A stretch of 53,450 nucleotides of DNA from an uncultured Mollicutes bacterium (lineage in GTDB: Bacteria > Bacillota_I > Bacilli_A > ML615J-28 > CAG-313). Below, in pieces: positions 9,998-18,028 of this stretch. The DNA lies in assembly GCA_900538885.1 (NCBI GenBank), contig UQAI01000004.1, positions 1-53,450 on the forward strand, given 5' to 3'. How positions within the stretch are numbered: the stretch's first letter is position 1; the number at the start of each line of letters is the position of its first letter. Below the pieces are notes generated by a model. It did no database searches, had not been told where the DNA came from, and was given only the letters and a program-made list of their open reading frames with translations. The position numbers and the translations under genes are program-made.

Positions 9998-10792
9998 ATG
10001 ACTCTAAATAGTACTTTATTAACAATATTACTAACAACTATTACTTGGGGATTAACAGCTCTTGGTGCAAGTGTTATTTTCTTATTTAAACAAGTAAATC
10101 ATAAAATCATGTCAATTATGTTTGGTTTTGGAGCAGGAGTAATGATTGCGGCGTCATTCTTTAGTTTAATTATGCCAGGCATTGAACTTACTGAAGAATT
10201 AAATCAAAATACATGGTTAATTATTGGACTTGGTTTCTTTGTAGGCAGTACTTTTATTTTACTAATCGATCTTTTTATGCCTCATTTACACATCGATAAA
10301 ACTAGTCCAGAGGGCGTAAAATCAAATTTAAGTAGGAAATTTTTACTTATACTTGCGATAACACTACACAATATACCTGAGGGGATGGCTATTGGCGTGG
10401 CAGTTGGAGCAGCTAGTCAAGGAATTGATGGGACATCAGTTATGAGTGCTGTAATTTTGGCAATTGGAATAGGCCTTCAAAATATTCCGGAAGGAATGGC
10501 TGTAAGTTTACCTCTAGTAAGTGATGGTATGAAAAAGAAAAAAGCCTTTTTTTATGGGCAAGCCAGTGGATTTGTTGAGCCTCTTAGCGCATTAGTTGGA
10601 CTTTTCCTCGTTTATATTGTTCGTAATATTCTCCCATTTATTCTTAGTTTTGCAAGCGGAGCTATGATATACGTAGTTGTTGAAGAATTAATTCCATCAG
10701 GTAAAGCTAGTAATTCTGAAAGTAAGTTAGGTACCATAGGTGCAATCCTTGGTTTTACGCTTATGATGATTTTAGACTTAGCACTATCATAA
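9998..10792 (+). CDS. ZIP family divalent metal transporter
   Basis: A 264-residue integral membrane protein with about eight predicted helices. The two metal-site motifs HNIPEGMAIGVAVGAA (helix 4) and NIPEGMAVSLPL (helix 5) are diagnostic of the GufA/ZupT branch of the ZIP family. A loop with PHLHIDKTSPEG lies between helices 3 and 4. It probably imports zinc or a related divalent metal; the exact metal cannot be read from sequence. The start has GGTGAT upstream. It is a monocistronic gene, convergent with murD. Confidence 0.93.
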   Translation: MTLNSTLLTILLTTITWGLTALGASVIFLFKQVNHKIMSIMFGFGAGVMIAASFFSLIMPGIELTEELNQNTWLIIGLGFFVGSTFILLIDLFMPHLHIDKTSPEGVKSNLSRKFLLILAITLHNIPEGMAIGVAVGAASQGIDGTSVMSAVILAIGIGLQNIPEGMAVSLPLVSDGMKKKKAFFYGQASGFVEPLSALVGLFLVYIVRNILPFILSFASGAMIYVVVEELIPSGKASNSESKLGTIGAILGFTLMMILDLALS

Positions 10793-10814
10793 AACTGAGC
10801 TATCAACATTTAAT

Positions 10815-10858
10815 AAAAGGATTTTGAAGTTATTTATAATGACATTCAGTATCCTTTT
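10815..10858 (+). terminator. Terminator of the ZIP transporter gene
   Basis: AAAAGGAT and ATCCTTTT arms with additional weak inner pairing, followed by an AT-rich tail, 23 bp after the stop codon. Confidence 0.55.
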
Positions 10859-10872
10859 ATTTATTAATTTCA

Positions 10873-10898
10873 AAAACGTAAGCTCTCGCTTACGTTTT
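10873..10898 (-). terminator. Terminator of the mur operon
   Basis: A perfect 11-bp hairpin AAAACGTAAGC / GCTTACGTTTT with a 4-base loop. On the minus strand it runs into five T. It overlaps the murD stop codon. Confidence 0.85.
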
Positions 10899-12176
10899 AT
10901 CATACAAATTTATTAATTCTTTAAATGCTTTACCCCGTTCTTCAAATGATCTATATTGATCAAAACTTGGAGAACTAGGAGAAAATAAAATAATCTTTTT
11001 CCTCAAATTTTCTTTATAAATTGCTTTTATTATTTCTTCTAAACTCGGAAATAATTGAATATCAAAAATATCTTTATTTAGTATTTTACTTAAATTTTGT
11101 TTGTTTTCACCAAAAAGGTAAGTTTTAACATTTTTAATATCAACATTATTAATAACTTTATAATCATCCATAGTTAGCTTGCCACCTGCAATCCAAAGCG
11201 GTTCAAATTCTTTAAACTGGGTTTTTATATATTCAAACGCTTGGAGAGTAGCGGTGGGACTAGTTGCTTTAGAATCATTAATTATTACGATGTCTTTAGT
11301 TTCTCTTACAATTTCACAACGATGTTCTAATGTTTGAAAATTAATTAACACATCATTAATTACTGATTTCGAAATTTGATACAGTTCACCAACAATTATT
11401 GTGGGCATAAAGTCAAGATTAATAGTTTTATTTTTGGTTTTACAGCAACTTAAATTCAAATATTCTTGATTATGATAAAAAATTTTATTTTCATGAATAT
11501 AAATATCAGCAGCTTTATTTCCTAAAGAAAATGAAAACTTTCGAATGTTGTATCTTTTAATGAATTCTCGTAAATTTAAATCATCATAATTATAAATTAC
11601 GATATCATCACTCTTCATTTGATCTAAACATTTAGTCTTTGTGTTAAAATAATTTTCAAAACTTTGGTGGTAATCTAAATGATGCTTTTCAATATTTAAA
11701 ATTACCCAAACATGAGGTTTAAAGGATTTAGTGCCATCTAGTTCAAAACTTGAACATTCAATAATTGAGCCATCTTTAGGTTTATCAATTAAGGAAAATA
11801 GTGGAATTCCGATATTTCCACCTTTTACAAAATGGTATGTTGAATTTAATATTTTGTCTATTAACGTAACAACGGTAGTTTTACCATTACTACCTGTAAC
11901 CCCAATGATTGGTGAAGATTCATTAAGCAAATAATATAACTCTAAATCTGTAATAATTTGAATATTTAAACTTTTCGCTTTTTCAATTATTTTAGATGCA
12001 GGTTTAATACCTGGGGTTTTGATAATAAGATTATATTTTTCTAATTCTACTTCTTTCTTCATGGAATCAATATATAAATCATAGTTTATACCTATCTTAT
12101 CTAAATAGTCCATCACTGCTTGATTGGTGATTCCAATTCCATATATTAAAATATTTCTACTTTTTAAATTAATCAA
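10890..12176 (-). CDS. murD: UDP-N-acetylmuramoyl-L-alanine--D-glutamate ligase
   Basis: A cytoplasmic Mur ligase of 428 residues. The P-loop GVTGSNGKTTVV is near residue 100, the central domain has HLDYHQSFENY, and the C-terminal domain has WIAGGK and FSPSSPSFDQYRSFEERG. It adds D-Glu to UDP-MurNAc-Ala. The start codon is TTG at 12176, which overlaps the mraY stop (TTGA) and sits behind GGAGTG, so translation is coupled. This is the last gene of the cluster; the usual ftsW/spoVE and murG do not follow. Confidence 0.96.
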   Translation of the reverse strand: MINLKSRNILIYGIGITNQAVMDYLDKIGINYDLYIDSMKKEVELEKYNLIIKTPGIKPASKIIEKAKSLNIQIITDLELYYLLNESSPIIGVTGSNGKTTVVTLIDKILNSTYHFVKGGNIGIPLFSLIDKPKDGSIIECSSFELDGTKSFKPHVWVILNIEKHHLDYHQSFENYFNTKTKCLDQMKSDDIVIYNYDDLNLREFIKRYNIRKFSFSLGNKAADIYIHENKIFYHNQEYLNLSCCKTKNKTINLDFMPTIIVGELYQISKSVINDVLINFQTLEHRCEIVRETKDIVIINDSKATSPTATLQAFEYIKTQFKEFEPLWIAGGKLTMDDYKVINNVDIKNVKTYLFGENKQNLSKILNKDIFDIQLFPSLEEIIKAIYKENLRKKIILFSPSSPSFDQYRSFEERGKAFKELINLYDKT

Positions 12177-13150
12177 AATATTTTCACTCCTAAGTAAATT
12201 CCTATTATTACCATAACTAAGTTTATTAACATAAATAATATGTCAATTTTATTTTCACTTAAACCACTAAGTTCAAAATGATGGTGTAATGGCGCCATTT
12301 TTAAAATTCTTTGTCCTTTGGTGCGTTTAAAATACCAAACTTGTAACATTACTGATAAAATCTCAACTAAGTAAATGAAGCCAAAAAAGATAATTAATAT
12401 TTCACATTTCAATACAATCAACATAGAAACAATTAACGCACCTAAAGCAAGTGAGCCTGTATCTCCCATAAATATTTTGGCTTTTGGTAAATTGAAAATC
12501 AAAAAACCAATTATTACACTTATTATGGTAATTGTAAAGTAACAAATTAACATTTCACCTTTCAAATAAGCTAATATACCAATACCAATAAAACTAGTTA
12601 GTGATACCATCCCAAGTAATCCGTCAAGTCCATCAGTAAAATTAGTAGCATTAGTAAATCCCGTTAATAAAAGGACAATAAAACAGCCATAGAAAAAGCT
12701 TAATTTTGTACTTACTCCAAAAAAATTCAAACTATTTTCATAACCAAGCTCTAAATATAGAAAGTAAAACCCGGCAGCAATAACTAGTTCCAAAATAAAT
12801 TTTATACTAGGTTTTAATCCTTCATTGTTATGACGTTTAATTATTAAATAATCATCAAAAAAGCCAACTAAACCATAACCAATAAAAGGAATAATGAGTA
12901 ACATAAGTTTTTTTATTTCATAATTAAAATGGAATAGTCTTGTGAAAATCAAATAGCCAATAATACTACAAATTATTATTATAATTCCCCCCATAGTTGG
13001 AGTTCCGGCTTTCCTTAAATGATTTCTAGGCCCTTCTGTTCTGATATTTTGTCCCCATTTTTTTCTTTTTATTAAGGGAATAAAGACAAGGTATGCTGCT
13101 GTAGTAATGATAACTAAGAATAATATAAACAAATCATAGTAAATATTCAT
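12173..13150 (-). CDS. mraY: Phospho-MurNAc-pentapeptide transferase
   Basis: A polytopic membrane enzyme of 325 residues that transfers phospho-MurNAc-pentapeptide to undecaprenyl phosphate, forming lipid I. Conserved motifs present are GTPTMGG, GFFDDYLI (catalytic Asp pair), NATNFTDGLDGL, FMGDTGSLALGA and MAPLHHHFE. Its ATG lies inside the end of murE (17-bp overlap), preceded by AGGTAA, so it is co-translated. Confidence 0.97.
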   Translation of the reverse strand: MNIYYDLFILFLVIITTAAYLVFIPLIKRKKWGQNIRTEGPRNHLRKAGTPTMGGIIIIICSIIGYLIFTRLFHFNYEIKKLMLLIIPFIGYGLVGFFDDYLIIKRHNNEGLKPSIKFILELVIAAGFYFLYLELGYENSLNFFGVSTKLSFFYGCFIVLLLTGFTNATNFTDGLDGLLGMVSLTSFIGIGILAYLKGEMLICYFTITIISVIIGFLIFNLPKAKIFMGDTGSLALGALIVSMLIVLKCEILIIFFGFIYLVEILSVMLQVWYFKRTKGQRILKMAPLHHHFELSGLSENKIDILFMLINLVMVIIGIYLGVKIF

Positions 13151-14612
13151 AGTTGTTACCTAAACTATTGATAGCATCTAATTCACTATAAGGAATTTTA
13201 ACATTATTTTTTCCTATTTGATACTTCTCTATGCCTTTACCCAAAAGTAAAATAGTATCATTTTTATTACTTAATTTATAGGCTTCTTCGACTGCTACTT
13301 TTCTATCTAGAATCACTCTATAATTATTTGTGTTTAAATCTTTCGTTATTTCTTCAATGATATCCATTGTATTTTCATCCCGACTGTTATCCTCAGTGAA
13401 AATAACATAATCACTATAAGTACATGCTAAACTACCAATTATTGGTCTTTTTAACCGATCTCGCATTCCACCACAGCCTATAACTGTTATAATCATATTA
13501 TTATTTTTAATGTTATTAATTGCCTTTAAGACATTTTCGACAGCTTTAATCGTATGAGCAAAATCAATAATAAATGTTCTGTCATTCTTCTTAACAACTT
13601 GCATTCGGCCCGGTATTTCAATTTTTTTATTTAAAAATTGCATTAAATCTTTTTTTCTAAGGTGTAAGGCCTTATTAAGACTCCATACCATTAAAATATT
13701 ATAGACATTAAATTTACCGACTAAATTTGTGTGAATTTCATACTTTTCATTTTGATCTACTATTATAAAGTTTGATTCATCATGGTCTACATTTAAGTTT
13801 ATTGCCTTAATCATTCCCGAATTAATCCCATAAGTAAGTAATTTTCCTAAGCACTTGTCTTTGTAATAATTAAAACTATCATCATCTTCATTTAATATAC
13901 AATAACTTTCCCATGAGGGATTATTAATTTGTTTAAACAACTTACTTTTAACCGTTCTATACTCTGTTAGAGTATGATGGTAATCTAAATGTTCAGCACT
14001 TAAATTAGTTAATCCTACAACATTAAAATTTAATCCTTCAATCCGGCCTTCTTCAATACCTTGAGATGAAATTTCCATAATAACGTAATCATACTCATTT
14101 TCCGTATTTCTTAAGTATTTATATAATAATGAAAGTGATGGAGTCGTGTTATTAGTTTCTTCGGTTTTTTCTTCCATTTTAAAATATGAGTAAATCCAAT
14201 TAGTTCCGATTAATAAAACATCGTAATTTTGATACTTTAAATATTGATATAAAATGTATGTTGTTGTTGTTTTTCCGTTTGTTCCAGTAATTCCTATAAA
14301 AATTGGTTTTTTATCAAAAGCATCATTTTCAAATTTCAAAAGTCTTGCAAGCTCCATCTTAGGACTTTCAACCGTTATTACTGGTATTTTATCCTTTAAA
14401 GATAGTTTTTTGCCTTTTTCCACAAAAATAGCTGCAGGTTTTTTATTTATTGCTTCTACAATATTATTTAATTCACAACTTGATTTTCCATTTATACTGA
14501 CAAAAACTCCATCTTCTTTTAAGTCTTGATAAATGTCAGTAATGTTCCTTAAATTAGCCTTAATTTTCGGACTTTTTCCATAATACTTATTCATATATTC
14601 ATTAATATTCAT
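13134..14612 (-). CDS. murE: UDP-MurNAc-tripeptide synthetase (MurE)
   Basis: A Mur ligase of 492 residues adding the third amino acid of the stem peptide. It shows the P-loop GITGTNGKTTTT near 107-118, then EISSQGIEEGR and HLDYHHTL. The residue-3 specificity motif, DNPR in diaminopimelate-adding enzymes, reads DNSR (TEDNSRDEN). The Arg that contacts diaminopimelate is kept while the Pro is changed, so meso-DAP is more likely than Lys but not certain. It begins 8 bp after the spoVD stop and has no clear ribosome site of its own, so it probably depends on reading through the spoVD 3' segment. Confidence 0.95.
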   Translation of the reverse strand: MNINEYMNKYYGKSPKIKANLRNITDIYQDLKEDGVFVSINGKSSCELNNIVEAINKKPAAIFVEKGKKLSLKDKIPVITVESPKMELARLLKFENDAFDKKPIFIGITGTNGKTTTTYILYQYLKYQNYDVLLIGTNWIYSYFKMEEKTEETNNTTPSLSLLYKYLRNTENEYDYVIMEISSQGIEEGRIEGLNFNVVGLTNLSAEHLDYHHTLTEYRTVKSKLFKQINNPSWESYCILNEDDDSFNYYKDKCLGKLLTYGINSGMIKAINLNVDHDESNFIIVDQNEKYEIHTNLVGKFNVYNILMVWSLNKALHLRKKDLMQFLNKKIEIPGRMQVVKKNDRTFIIDFAHTIKAVENVLKAINNIKNNNMIITVIGCGGMRDRLKRPIIGSLACTYSDYVIFTEDNSRDENTMDIIEEITKDLNTNNYRVILDRKVAVEEAYKLSNKNDTILLLGKGIEKYQIGKNNVKIPYSELDAINSLGNNYEYLL

Positions 14613-14619
14613 ATTTACT

Positions 14620-15042
14620 TTATGTATATAAAATTACATATCCTCCCTCTATAATTTTACTACCAGCCTCAGGAATCTGATCACGTACCTTTATTCCATC
14701 ACCATAAATCAAATAGCGGTAATTAGGAGTTGGTAGTATTTTGCCGACATTCATTCCAACATAATTAGAAACGGTATAAATGTTCTTGTCTATCCAGTAT
14801 CGAGGAGAAAGTGGTACTTCATGGTCACGTTTAGCTATTTTTTTAATACTTAGTGATTCCGTTAACACTTCTTTTACAAGTGGCGCAGCAACAACACCTC
14901 CATATTGAATCGTATTTTTAGGAGAGTCTAAAGCAATGATTACCGCAAGTTCAGGGTCATCCATCGGGGCAATTCCTAAAAATGATAGGATATATCTTCC
15001 AGCAACGTAATGCCCGTTTTCTGCAATTTGAGCTGTCCCTGT
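14620..15042 (-). pseudogene. spoVD: spoVD 3' segment: end of transpeptidase domain plus PASTA
   Basis: From the ACAGG core the frame reads T-G-T-A-Q-I-A-E-N-G, then LSFLGIAP, DDPELAVIIALDSPKN and YGGVVAAPLVKEVL, the standard end of a class B penicillin-binding protein. One PASTA domain follows (about the last 60 residues, VGMNVGKILPTP to GGYVILYT). Upstream of the core the frame meets a stop near 15052-15054, inside the mobile element. The segment has no start of its own except a chance ATG at 14964. It completes the fragment at 19878-21383. A single PASTA matches SpoVD better than the two-PASTA PbpB. It is labelled as a split gene, potentially restorable by excision, not as decayed sequence: no other lesion is seen. 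Confidence 0.9.
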
Positions 15043-15056
15043 TATACCCGATTAAG
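15024..15056 (-). other. Attachment site at the element's murE-proximal end
   Basis: Minus strand: TCGGGTATAAC (element arm), then AGG, then GACAGCTCAAATT (spoVD). The 5-bp core ACAGG (15038-15042) is repeated directly at 19903-19907. The element arm is the partner of CCGGTGATAAC at the other end, forming the inverted arms of a reconstructed attP. Confidence 0.8.
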
Positions 15057-15069
15057 TCCATATAAACAA
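15041..15069 (-). promoter_or_regulatory. Outward promoter-like sequence at the element end
   Basis: Minus strand: -35 TTGTTT (15064-15069), 17-bp spacer, -10 TATAAC (15041-15046), the -10 lying within the attachment arm. It points out of the element into the spoVD 3' segment and murE-mraY-murD. It lies downstream of the terminator at 15081-15111, so it could supply these genes while the element is inserted. Inferred from sequence only. Confidence 0.45.
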
Positions 15070-15080
15070 GTGTTTTATTT

Positions 15081-15111
15081 AAAAAAACACCTAAGACTTT
15101 GTCTTAAGTGT
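15081..15111 (-). terminator. Terminator of the element's DUF4143 gene
   Basis: ACACTTAAGAC / GTCTTAGGTGT hairpin with AAA loop on the minus strand, followed by seven T. It should limit read-through from the element into murE. Confidence 0.8.
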
Positions 15112-15153
15112 AATTTTATTAATATATTTAAATAACAATTCAAAACAATATAC

Positions 15154-16461
15154 TTACTTTGTCATACCAGTAATACAAAACACTGCGTATAATGGAACTG
15201 ATTTTATTCCATTTTCAAAACCAAAATTTTTGAAAGATAATCTAAGCGCATATTTTGGTGAATATTTATTGGTATAAACAGATAGACTTCTAGAACGAGT
15301 GTTAGCTGATGATTTTACTTCAATAGGAATAATATCATCATTTAGTCGTGAAATGAAATCAATCTCTGCTTGATTTCCACTTGTCCAATAATATAAGGAA
15401 AGTCCACTTGCTGTAAGCTGATTAAATACATAATTTTCGGTTAAGCCACCCTTAAAGTTTGTAAGTAAAGCATTATCTCTTTGTATATCATCAAAATGAA
15501 TGTCTTGACTAGCACAACAAAGGCCTACATCATTCATATAAAATTTAAAATCTGTTAAAGACCTGTAAGCATTAAGCGGCAAAGCAACCTGTTCAATTCG
15601 ATATAACTGACTCGCAATTCCAGCTAGGCATAACCATTCTATGGCAGATTCAAATTCTGAAGCACGGCCTCCTGATTTTATGTATTTATATTGAAACTTT
15701 TTATTCTCTTTAGCAAGTTGTGTGCTTATGTTTTTGTAAACTACTTTAGTCTTGGGGATTTCTGAGTGCTTATTATATTTTCCCATGTCATTTTGATATG
15801 CTTCTAAAATAGTTAGTTGAGCTATTCTTACCATTTCCGTGTTTTTATTTTTAATATAATTTTCCACTACTTCTGGCATTCCCCCTACATACAAATATTC
15901 CTTATATCGTTCTATTGCCCGTTCATGAAATAAAATATCTAAAGGTTTATCAGAACTAAAACATTTTTTTATTTGGTCAATTAAATATTCTTCATTATTA
16001 GCAAGTAAATATTCTTCAAAATCCATGGGATACATATTTAAAAGCTGTACTTTACCTACGGGAAAAGAGAAATTTTCACGATTAACACTAACACCCAATA
16101 ATGAACCTAGGGCAATAACATGATATTCGCTTGCATCTTCACAAAAATATTTAAGTGAGGTTATAGCCTTAGGTGATGCTTGAATTTCATCAAATATAAT
16201 TAACGTGTTTTTAGGTAGGATTTCTTTGCGTTTATAGTTTTCTAATTTATGAAGTATTGTTAAAGGATTTAAATCATTAAAGAACTCATCAAGTCCTTTT
16301 TCTTTTTCAAAATTACAATAAACATAATTTACGTACTCTTTTCCTGCAAAATAATTAACTATGTAGGTTTTACCAACTTGTCTTGCACCTTGCAAAATTA
16401 AAGGCTTTCGAGAATTGCTGTTTTTCCAGTCTAACAATTTTTGATAAATTTTACGTTCCAT
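15154..16461 (-). CDS. AAA ATPase with DUF4143 domain (element cargo)
   Basis: A 435-residue protein of the AAA_14/DUF4143 family. The N-terminal ATPase has Walker A LQGARQVGKTYIV (about residue 23) and Walker B TLIIFDEIQASPKA, followed by the family's ALGSLLG and YPMDFEEYL. The C-terminal DUF4143 region contains YVGGMPEVVE and a PD-(D/E)XK-like segment with AEIDFI and IEVKSS. The molecular function of the family is unknown. It has its own promoter (16484-16512) and a strong AGGAGG site, so it is probably expressed independently of the recombinases. Two intact homologues and one remnant lie within 17 kb. Confidence 0.88.
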   Translation of the reverse strand: MERKIYQKLLDWKNSNSRKPLILQGARQVGKTYIVNYFAGKEYVNYVYCNFEKEKGLDEFFNDLNPLTILHKLENYKRKEILPKNTLIIFDEIQASPKAITSLKYFCEDASEYHVIALGSLLGVSVNRENFSFPVGKVQLLNMYPMDFEEYLLANNEEYLIDQIKKCFSSDKPLDILFHERAIERYKEYLYVGGMPEVVENYIKNKNTEMVRIAQLTILEAYQNDMGKYNKHSEIPKTKVVYKNISTQLAKENKKFQYKYIKSGGRASEFESAIEWLCLAGIASQLYRIEQVALPLNAYRSLTDFKFYMNDVGLCCASQDIHFDDIQRDNALLTNFKGGLTENYVFNQLTASGLSLYYWTSGNQAEIDFISRLNDDIIPIEVKSSANTRSRSLSVYTNKYSPKYALRLSFKNFGFENGIKSVPLYAVFCITGMTK

Positions 16462-16483
16462 ATTTTATCCTCCTAATGATACT

Positions 16484-16512
16484 ATTATAACATTTTAGTG
16501 CAATTAAGTCAA
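16484..16512 (-). promoter_or_regulatory. Promoter of the element's DUF4143 gene
   Basis: Minus strand: -35 TTGACT (16507-16512), 17-bp spacer, -10 TATAAT (16484-16489); start expected near 16477, just ahead of the AGGAGG site. Confidence 0.75.
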
Positions 16513-16518
16513 TATATT

Positions 16519-16570
16519 TAACACTTTTTAATAGATAAAATTTATAGTTTTTTACACTTTTTTACACTTA
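16519..16570. repeat. Short AAGTGTAAAAA repeats upstream of the DUF4143 gene
   Basis: On the minus strand AAGTGTAAAA occurs twice in tandem with a 10-bp period, and a third related copy (AAAGTGTTAAA) sits close to the -35 box. It is reminiscent of the repeats in front of the other DUF4143 genes in this window, though the unit sequence differs. Confidence 0.55.
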
Positions 16571-16582
16571 ATGCATTTTGTT

Positions 16583-18028
16583 TTAATATTTACCAAATTT
16601 ATAGTTAATAATTATTATTCCTTTTTCATGATTTATTATAACAGTTGATATCATTTTTCTTATCAATTCTATTCTTTCAGTATCATTATCAAATACTTCT
16701 AAAAAAACCTTAAGTTTACTTCTTACTTCCAATGTTTTAGTAAATAGCGTTTGGTAATTATTTATATTGTTTTCAGTAGTATTAATCTGATTAGATATTA
16801 CCTTAGATTTTTCCTCAAATTTAAATCTATTAATTTGGTTGTTAAAAAACTGTTCTGATAAGTCAGTAAATTTATTTTTTAATATTTCTAGTTGTTTTTT
16901 TAAATTGTCTATATCTAAACTATCGCGTTGTAAGATTCTTTTTCTGCATATTTCAGTTAAAACTTGATCATTTTTAATATAATCTTTCAATATTTTTATG
17001 CATTCATAATATAGAAACATTTTTAGTTTCTTTACTTTAATTGAATATTTTGATATTCTACTATAATAATAATCTTCATTTTCCTTAGATTTGCTAGTTA
17101 CATATGTTAATGTTTTACCTGAATTTGCGTCCATTAAAATCTTAGTCAGTCGGTCATAATTATTATTTTTAATCTTTCTTTTTATTTTTTCATTAGCCTT
17201 TTTAAACATTTCTTCACTTATAATTGCGTGATGAGTGTTTTTAAGTAAAATAGGGGGATTTTCCTTTCTGACTAGATTAAGTGAATGACCTACGTATTCA
17301 TAATCTTTAAGAATTTCCCAAACATTTCCAGCCTTCCATTTTAAAGATGGGTGCCTTTTAAGTGGGTTTAATCCTAAAATTTCCACCGCATACCGAGAGC
17401 GAGTTAATACGCCATTTTCATTTAGTGTTGCCGCAATCTCCGAGGTACTTTTACCATCTATAGCATAATAAAAAATCTGCTTTACTATTTTAGATGCATA
17501 GGGATCTACTTGTTCTTTTCTTTCACTATCGAAATAATACCCATATTTAGGATAGTAATTTAGATGGATGGTATGAGCCCGGTATAATAAGGCATTATGA
17601 CATTTTCTTTTGAAATCTTTTAAATAATAGTCATTTAAAAAATTTTTAATAACAATTGATTCACCATGATAGGTTTTACTATTGTAATCATCATTAACAG
17701 AAATTACTTGAATGGAATTATTAGGAAAAACATCTTCAAGTAAATGACCAACTTGATGCATTACTCTACCAAGTCGTGAAATGTCTTTTATAAGCAAAAT
17801 ATTAAATTTATGTTTGTACATATCATTTAGCAGTTCTATTAAGCCAGGTCTATTCAAGTTACCACCAGTAAATCCGTCATCTGAATAAACTTTTAAAATT
17901 TTTATTTTATGCTCTTTCGCATAATCTAGTAATCCTTGAATTTGGTTTTCAATACTTAGAGACTTTTTATTCAGTTCCGAGTCTTCTTCACGGGATAGTC
18001 TTGCATAAATCACACCAATTTCATTCAT
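16583..18028 (-). CDS. Large serine recombinase, second of a pair, no zinc ribbon
   Basis: A 481-residue serine recombinase. The N-terminal resolvase domain has the nucleophile in IYARLSREE (Ser12), then DDGFTGGNLNRPG and KDISRLGR. A recombinase domain follows (YPKYGYYFDSERKEQVDP, then GKSTSEIAATLNENGV). Where relatives have a CxxC zinc ribbon, about residues 300-325, it has none (LMDANSGKTLTYV), so that DNA-binding element is degenerate. A long coiled coil (about 370-430) and a C-terminal segment complete the protein. It overlaps the first recombinase by 8 bp. It may act as a partner, as CcrA and CcrB do in staphylococcal cassettes; that analogy is mine and concerns organisation only. Confidence 0.93.
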   Translation of the reverse strand: MNEIGVIYARLSREEDSELNKKSLSIENQIQGLLDYAKEHKIKILKVYSDDGFTGGNLNRPGLIELLNDMYKHKFNILLIKDISRLGRVMHQVGHLLEDVFPNNSIQVISVNDDYNSKTYHGESIVIKNFLNDYYLKDFKRKCHNALLYRAHTIHLNYYPKYGYYFDSERKEQVDPYASKIVKQIFYYAIDGKSTSEIAATLNENGVLTRSRYAVEILGLNPLKRHPSLKWKAGNVWEILKDYEYVGHSLNLVRKENPPILLKNTHHAIISEEMFKKANEKIKRKIKNNNYDRLTKILMDANSGKTLTYVTSKSKENEDYYYSRISKYSIKVKKLKMFLYYECIKILKDYIKNDQVLTEICRKRILQRDSLDIDNLKKQLEILKNKFTDLSEQFFNNQINRFKFEEKSKVISNQINTTENNINNYQTLFTKTLEVRSKLKVFLEVFDNDTERIELIRKMISTVIINHEKGIIIINYKFGKY

